A DNA stretch of 64,000 bases from Hydractinia symbiolongicarpus (lineage: Eukaryota; Cnidaria; Hydrozoa; Anthoathecata; Hydractiniidae). How positions within the stretch are numbered: position 1 is the stretch's first letter; the number at the start of each line of letters is the position of its first letter. Positions 60,525 through 64,000 of this stretch are shown in pieces. The translations under genes were made by a program, and so were the position numbers. Under the pieces are notes generated by a model. It ran no database searches, had not been told where the DNA came from, and saw only the letters and a program-made list of their open reading frames with translations. The stretch is from positions 14,135,351 to 14,199,350 of the forward strand of contig NC_079877.1 of NCBI RefSeq assembly GCF_029227915.1, written 5' to 3'.

Positions 60525-60970
60525 AGCTAAGCGTTTAGTACAGTTAAACAGAGTTGAAGAGGCGTGTAGGGACAATACCCTTTTGAAAAAACTTTCTCGC
60601 ACAGTCTGTTTAAATAAAAACACAAGAAACAGTCCATTACCAACACGGGGTTGAGCAGTTAGTCCAGGTAAACAGTGTTGCACACCCGTACAGACGTGAT
60701 TCCCGAGAAAGTTTAAAAAGTAATTATCACAGTGGGCTGACCCCTTAGTACAGGTAAACCACATCGCACATGCTCTAGGCGTAACAGCCTTTTCCAAAAA
60801 ACAGTCCATTGTTAACACTGAGCTTAGCACTTAGTACATGTAAAATGTGTCGCACATGCCTATAAGCTTAATAGCTTTTTCCAAAATACTTCAGTTGAAA
60901 TAAAAACACAGGAAACAGTCCGTCGTTTAACAACACGGGATAGGCATATAGCACAGGTACTCTGTGTCTC
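60525..60970. repeat. Degenerate tandem repeat, about 110-140 bp unit
   Basis: The words TTAGTACAGGTAAA (or variants), GTCGCACATGC and AAAAACACAGGAAACAGTCC recur four to five times in the same order. Copies are diverged and lengths vary. No gene. Confidence 0.6.
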
Positions 60971-62100
60971 ATTAATAAACTTCTGACTTTTGCTAAATTT
61001 TATATTACAGTAAAGTAGTAGCTAACTACTTAATTGAATTTAGTATGAAAAAGATTACTTAAAAATTCTGTGGCAGCCAACTGTATATGGTTACTTTGAC
61101 ATTTTAACTAGAGGTAGCTAACCCCAGTTCACAACCAAGTAAAAATCAGATTGGCAAAGTTAACACAAAAATCAGAAATGTTAGCTAACATCTACGTTGG
61201 TAGCCAGAAACTTAAAATTGGTTTTGTTTAAGATTAATATATGGCTAGAGAACGTGACAGTAAGAGGCAAAAAAAAACTAATAATAAATCTTTAGGTGGC
61301 TGAATAGGTAGCTTAAGTAAGGACTAAGTTTTTTTTAAGTAAGAATGTATTTACTTTAACAATAGTCTGTACATTTAAAAATTCATACACGAAAACAACC
61401 AAAAAGGCTTTCTTGCCGCTTGTAAATAAAGTAAAATATATATACTACTTTTACAAAACTATTTACATAAAAAGGCACGAAGAAGAATCTTCACGCTGGG
61501 AAACGGTTAAGAGAAAAACGGTGGGGCTTATCTTCATCATAGCACATTTGATAGCATTAAAAGAAAGAATGACTTGCTATAATTAATAGTTAATAATAAA
61601 TAAGCCAAGTCTGTGGAAACAATATATTAAATCAAACAAAATAAACAAACAAAAAACAAAAGAATAAACAAGAAAAATAAAGAAGCAGTCATCAGGACAG
61701 TTTAGCTACATGTTTTCCTGTAGAAAACTTTCTTGCATTTTATGTGCCAATAAAGTTTTGGAGGTACAATTACTGATCACTGTATTATGCCTATTCCAGT
61801 AATTAGGTCCATAGTAAGAGAGAGGGAAAGTGCCAACGTTTGAGGGGACAAATAGACCCTTGTGTTGTGCTTGCCTTGTGCCATGACTATGAATAGAATT
61901 ATTGGTTTTAAAGATACTGGTTAGATGTGGTGGTAGGTTATTGCTATTAAAATCAAAAATGAATTTACAACATTCTATAGAGTATAACTGATTATATTAA
62001 AGCAATGGATTATAGAACCCTCTCTATTACAATTTAAAAAGATAGGACAAAGAGTTTGTTAATTTGTTACATTGGCTTAGACTTTTAGTTTTTGGTGAAC
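60971..62100. other. Gene-free stretch
   Basis: A+T-rich, with AAAACAAACAAAAAAC-type runs near 61640. It may include the 3' untranslated part of the LINE that follows on the minus strand. Confidence 0.4.
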
Positions 62101-62101
62101 C

Positions 62102-63005
62102 TCAGCAGAATAACCCATACTGCAAATGAGATTGTACAAAGGCAGAATATATGGCTTTTAGACTCTCATTTGGAAGAGAATGTTTGAGTTTTTTGAGAAA
62201 ACCTAACCCCTGGGATATTTTGCTTGCCACCAATTTAATGTGCTCTTTCCAGCTAAGTTTATCATCAATGATTGTACCTAGGTACTTAGTAAAAGTCTTA
62301 CGTTCCAAGGGGACTTTACTTATTTTGATTTCAATCGATTCTGTTTTATTGTTTTTGTTAAAGTATAAGAAATTGGACTTCTTAATATTAAGACTTAGAG
62401 CATTTGCCACAATATTAGACATATTAGACATCACATATTTTGGATAATTCTTGGTTAACTATTGATTGGAGTTCTTTTTTTGTATATGTTTGGCAAGTAG
62501 CGAAGTGTCATCAGCAAACAGTGTAAATTTAAACTGTAAAGAAGATTCAGTAATATCATTTATATAAATTAAAAATAGTATTGGTCCAAGAATAGAACCC
62601 TGTGGTACACCACAAGATACTTTCTCAGGTCCTGACATGTTATTTACTACTGAGACACTTTGATATCGATTTGTTAGATATGATTCAAATAATTTATTCG
62701 GAATACCTCTTATACCATTATGTTCAAGTTTTTTCAACAAAATCTTATGGTTCGCTGTGTCGAATGCCTTGGCAAAGTCGAGAAATATAGCACAAGATAC
62801 ACAATCAATACTTTGTGCTTCAGTTATTTTAGCTAAAAGGTCAACAACAGCAAGACTTGTGGATCTACCTGATTAAAAACCATATTAAGAAGGGTTTAGG
62901 ATTTTGAACTTTTCTAGAAAGGAGACAATTGTGTATGAATTACTTTCTCCAAAATCTTATCAAAGAGAGGAAGAATGGATATTGGTCTGTAGTTTTTAAC
63001 ATCAT
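62102..63005 (-). mobile_element. LINE reverse transcriptase fragment
   Basis: On the minus strand the blocks are NYRPISILPLFDKILEKVIH (near 62990), RSTSLAVVDLLAKITEAQ (near 62860), FAKAFDTANHKIL (near 62770), CGVPQGSILGPILFLIYIND (near 62610), FADDTSLL (near 62510) and LGTIIDDKLSWKEHI (near 62260). This is a jockey/CR1/I-type reverse transcriptase. The active-site FADD is intact, but stops and frame changes separate the blocks, and the N- and C-terminal parts are missing. Confidence 0.88.
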
Positions 63006-63289
63006 ACTTGTAGCTAGCTAGCTAACCATAAAGTATAGGTGAATAAACATGTAAACAAATAAAAAAAAATACCCGAAAGTAAAAGAAACTGCAATCTTGT
63101 TAGAATACAAATAGAAGTATCAGAAAGAAAAATTAAAGCAAACAGTTAAGAAACTTTTCTTTCTCCAGCAATGAGTTGGTTCAATCTGCTTGCCAAATTT
63201 CGGACCGATAACGTAAAAATCGTTGCTAAGAAATATAAAGAGCTTTAGTTTCTGATTGGTCATTTATATAAAACTTCGCTCCTGATTGG

Positions 63290-63714
63290 ACCTTTATTTT
63301 AGCGGCAATTGTCCCTGTGCCGGTGGGTGCCCGACGGGTTTCTCGTCCCTGCGTATTTTGTATTTCGTGCGTGGTTAACGTGAAATACGGCTATTATTAT
63401 AGAGACTAGTCGTTAGCCCGTGGAAAAATCCACGGGATCACCCGTCCTTTAAATTTACCCGTCGCAACAAAATGGACAAAAATATATTGCATTTGGTATT
63501 GGTGCGCATTTTGAAAATTTCGTTTTCCGTTACGGGACGCAGCTTTCGCGGAAACACAGACAAAAACGGCTATTACTAAAGAGACTAGTCGGTGCCCCGT
63601 AGAAAAACGCACGGATTTGCCCGTTATTTTTATACCGCATTACGTGTGTCTCGCTACTTGCGGTACCATTTTGAGTGACAGGCAGACAGATGTATATGGA
63701 TATTATAATACTAG
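63290..63714 (+). mobile_element. Cluster of three CTAGT-end elements
   Basis: Copy 1 ends near 63408 (TACGGCTATTATTATAGAGA). Copy 2 is 63404-63593 (CTAGTCGTTAGCCCGTGG, hairpin ATCCACGGGATC, CGCAGCTTTCGCGGAAACAC). Copy 3 is 63587-63714 (CTAGTCGGTGCCCCGTAG, TTTTTATACCGCATTACGTG, two ACAG-like units, end ATATTATAATACTAG). Two body types alternate, as at 44001-44256. A further start lies at 63711 (CTAGTTCTTAACCCGTGG). Confidence 0.65.
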
Positions 63715-63744
63715 TTCTTAACCCGTGGAACAATCCACGGGAAT

Positions 63745-63865
63745 TAGCCGACGTAATTATTTCGTGCATCTGTTAATAAAAATTTAGCCCATCTGTTAAT
63801 GAAATTATTTCGCGCATCTGTTATGAAATTATGTCGCGTACCTGTTATGAAATTACTCTGCGGTA
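63745..63865. repeat. Short tandem repeat, about 28-33 bp unit
   Basis: Four imperfect copies of GCATCTGTTAATGAAATTAT followed by TTCGC. Confidence 0.7.
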
Positions 63866-63907
63866 GTCATGGTCTCTAAAAATATACACGGAAGCAGTGC
63901 AAACTAC

Positions 63908-64000
63908 AGTAGACGTCCGTTAATTCGAATGCCGCTTAATTCGAACTTTCTGTTATTTCGAACAAATTGCTAAGTCCCTTGAGTTTGGATTAATAAAGTC
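63908..64000 (+). mobile_element. pogo/Tigger-type transposon end, cut by the window edge
   Basis: After TA comes CAGTAGACGTCCGTTAATTC, then two more TTAATTCGAA or TTATTTCGAAC repeats and TCCCTTGAGTTTGGA. The CAGT start, TA flank and repeated TTAATTCGAA words are the usual form of pogo/Tigger inverted ends. The transposase and the other end would lie beyond the window. Confidence 0.7.

Overview
The window is A+T-rich animal genomic DNA: multi-exon genes with GT-AG introns, very long (AAT)n and (ACAG)n microsatellites, and many decayed transposable elements. The best guess is a cnidarian, possibly a hydrozoan. The secreted PAN/EGF genes resemble the cnidarian proteins annotated as skeletal-organic-matrix-5-like, and the mix of tyrosine-recombinase genes, Penelope-like elements, LINEs, hAT and pogo/Tigger ends fits. 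This rests on recognition only; no search was run.

Layout. (1) 1-10.4 kb: a dispersed repeat, then an intact five-exon secreted gene (gene A, 846-5601: signal peptide, PAN/Apple, EGF, C-terminal domain), its duplicated 3' flank and a dead EGF exon at 9.3 kb. (2) 10.4-24.6 kb: sparse DNA with a minus-strand spliced C-terminal gene fragment (14.1-14.8 kb), a GPCR-like fragment (16.3-16.7 kb), a LINE relic (19.5-20.6 kb), an A+T-rich tandem repeat, an unrecognised conserved terminal exon (21.5-22.1 kb) and a broken integrase (23.3-23.6 kb). (3) 24.6-52.1 kb: a second copy of the secreted gene (gene B). Its PAN and EGF exons (24.6-25.8 kb) and its last two exons (50.7-52.1 kb) are about 25 kb apart. 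The 3' flank (53.2-55.8 kb) again matches that of gene A, so a whole block was duplicated and the intron of one copy then filled with foreign DNA. (4) Inside that intron, 34.9-45.3 kb: a 20-exon gene on the same strand encoding a Ki-67-like FHA domain, a basic coiled coil, two C2H2 fingers, a Crypton-like tyrosine recombinase and a KMT5A-like SET domain. (5) 46.2-48.9 kb: a broken reverse transcriptase element, still inside the intron. (6) 52-64 kb: transposon graveyard with an inverted-repeat-enclosed tRNA-like sequence, a hAT relic, Penelope-like fragments in both orientations, a repeat carrying a 759-bp (ACAG)n array, a LINE reverse transcriptase and a pogo/Tigger end.

The most interesting object is the FHA / zinc finger / tyrosine recombinase / SET gene. 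All but one of its exon joins can be read with consistent phase. The recombinase lies in one 2.2-kb exon flanked by phase-0 introns. The chain is broken at one point in that exon by a -1 frame change with an ATGA stop/start overlap, and one late splice donor is obscured by a repeat insertion. It looks like a Crypton-type recombinase fused to a chromatin-reader (FHA) and a chromatin-writer (SET) module, either as a large intron-bearing mobile element or as a host gene that captured a recombinase.
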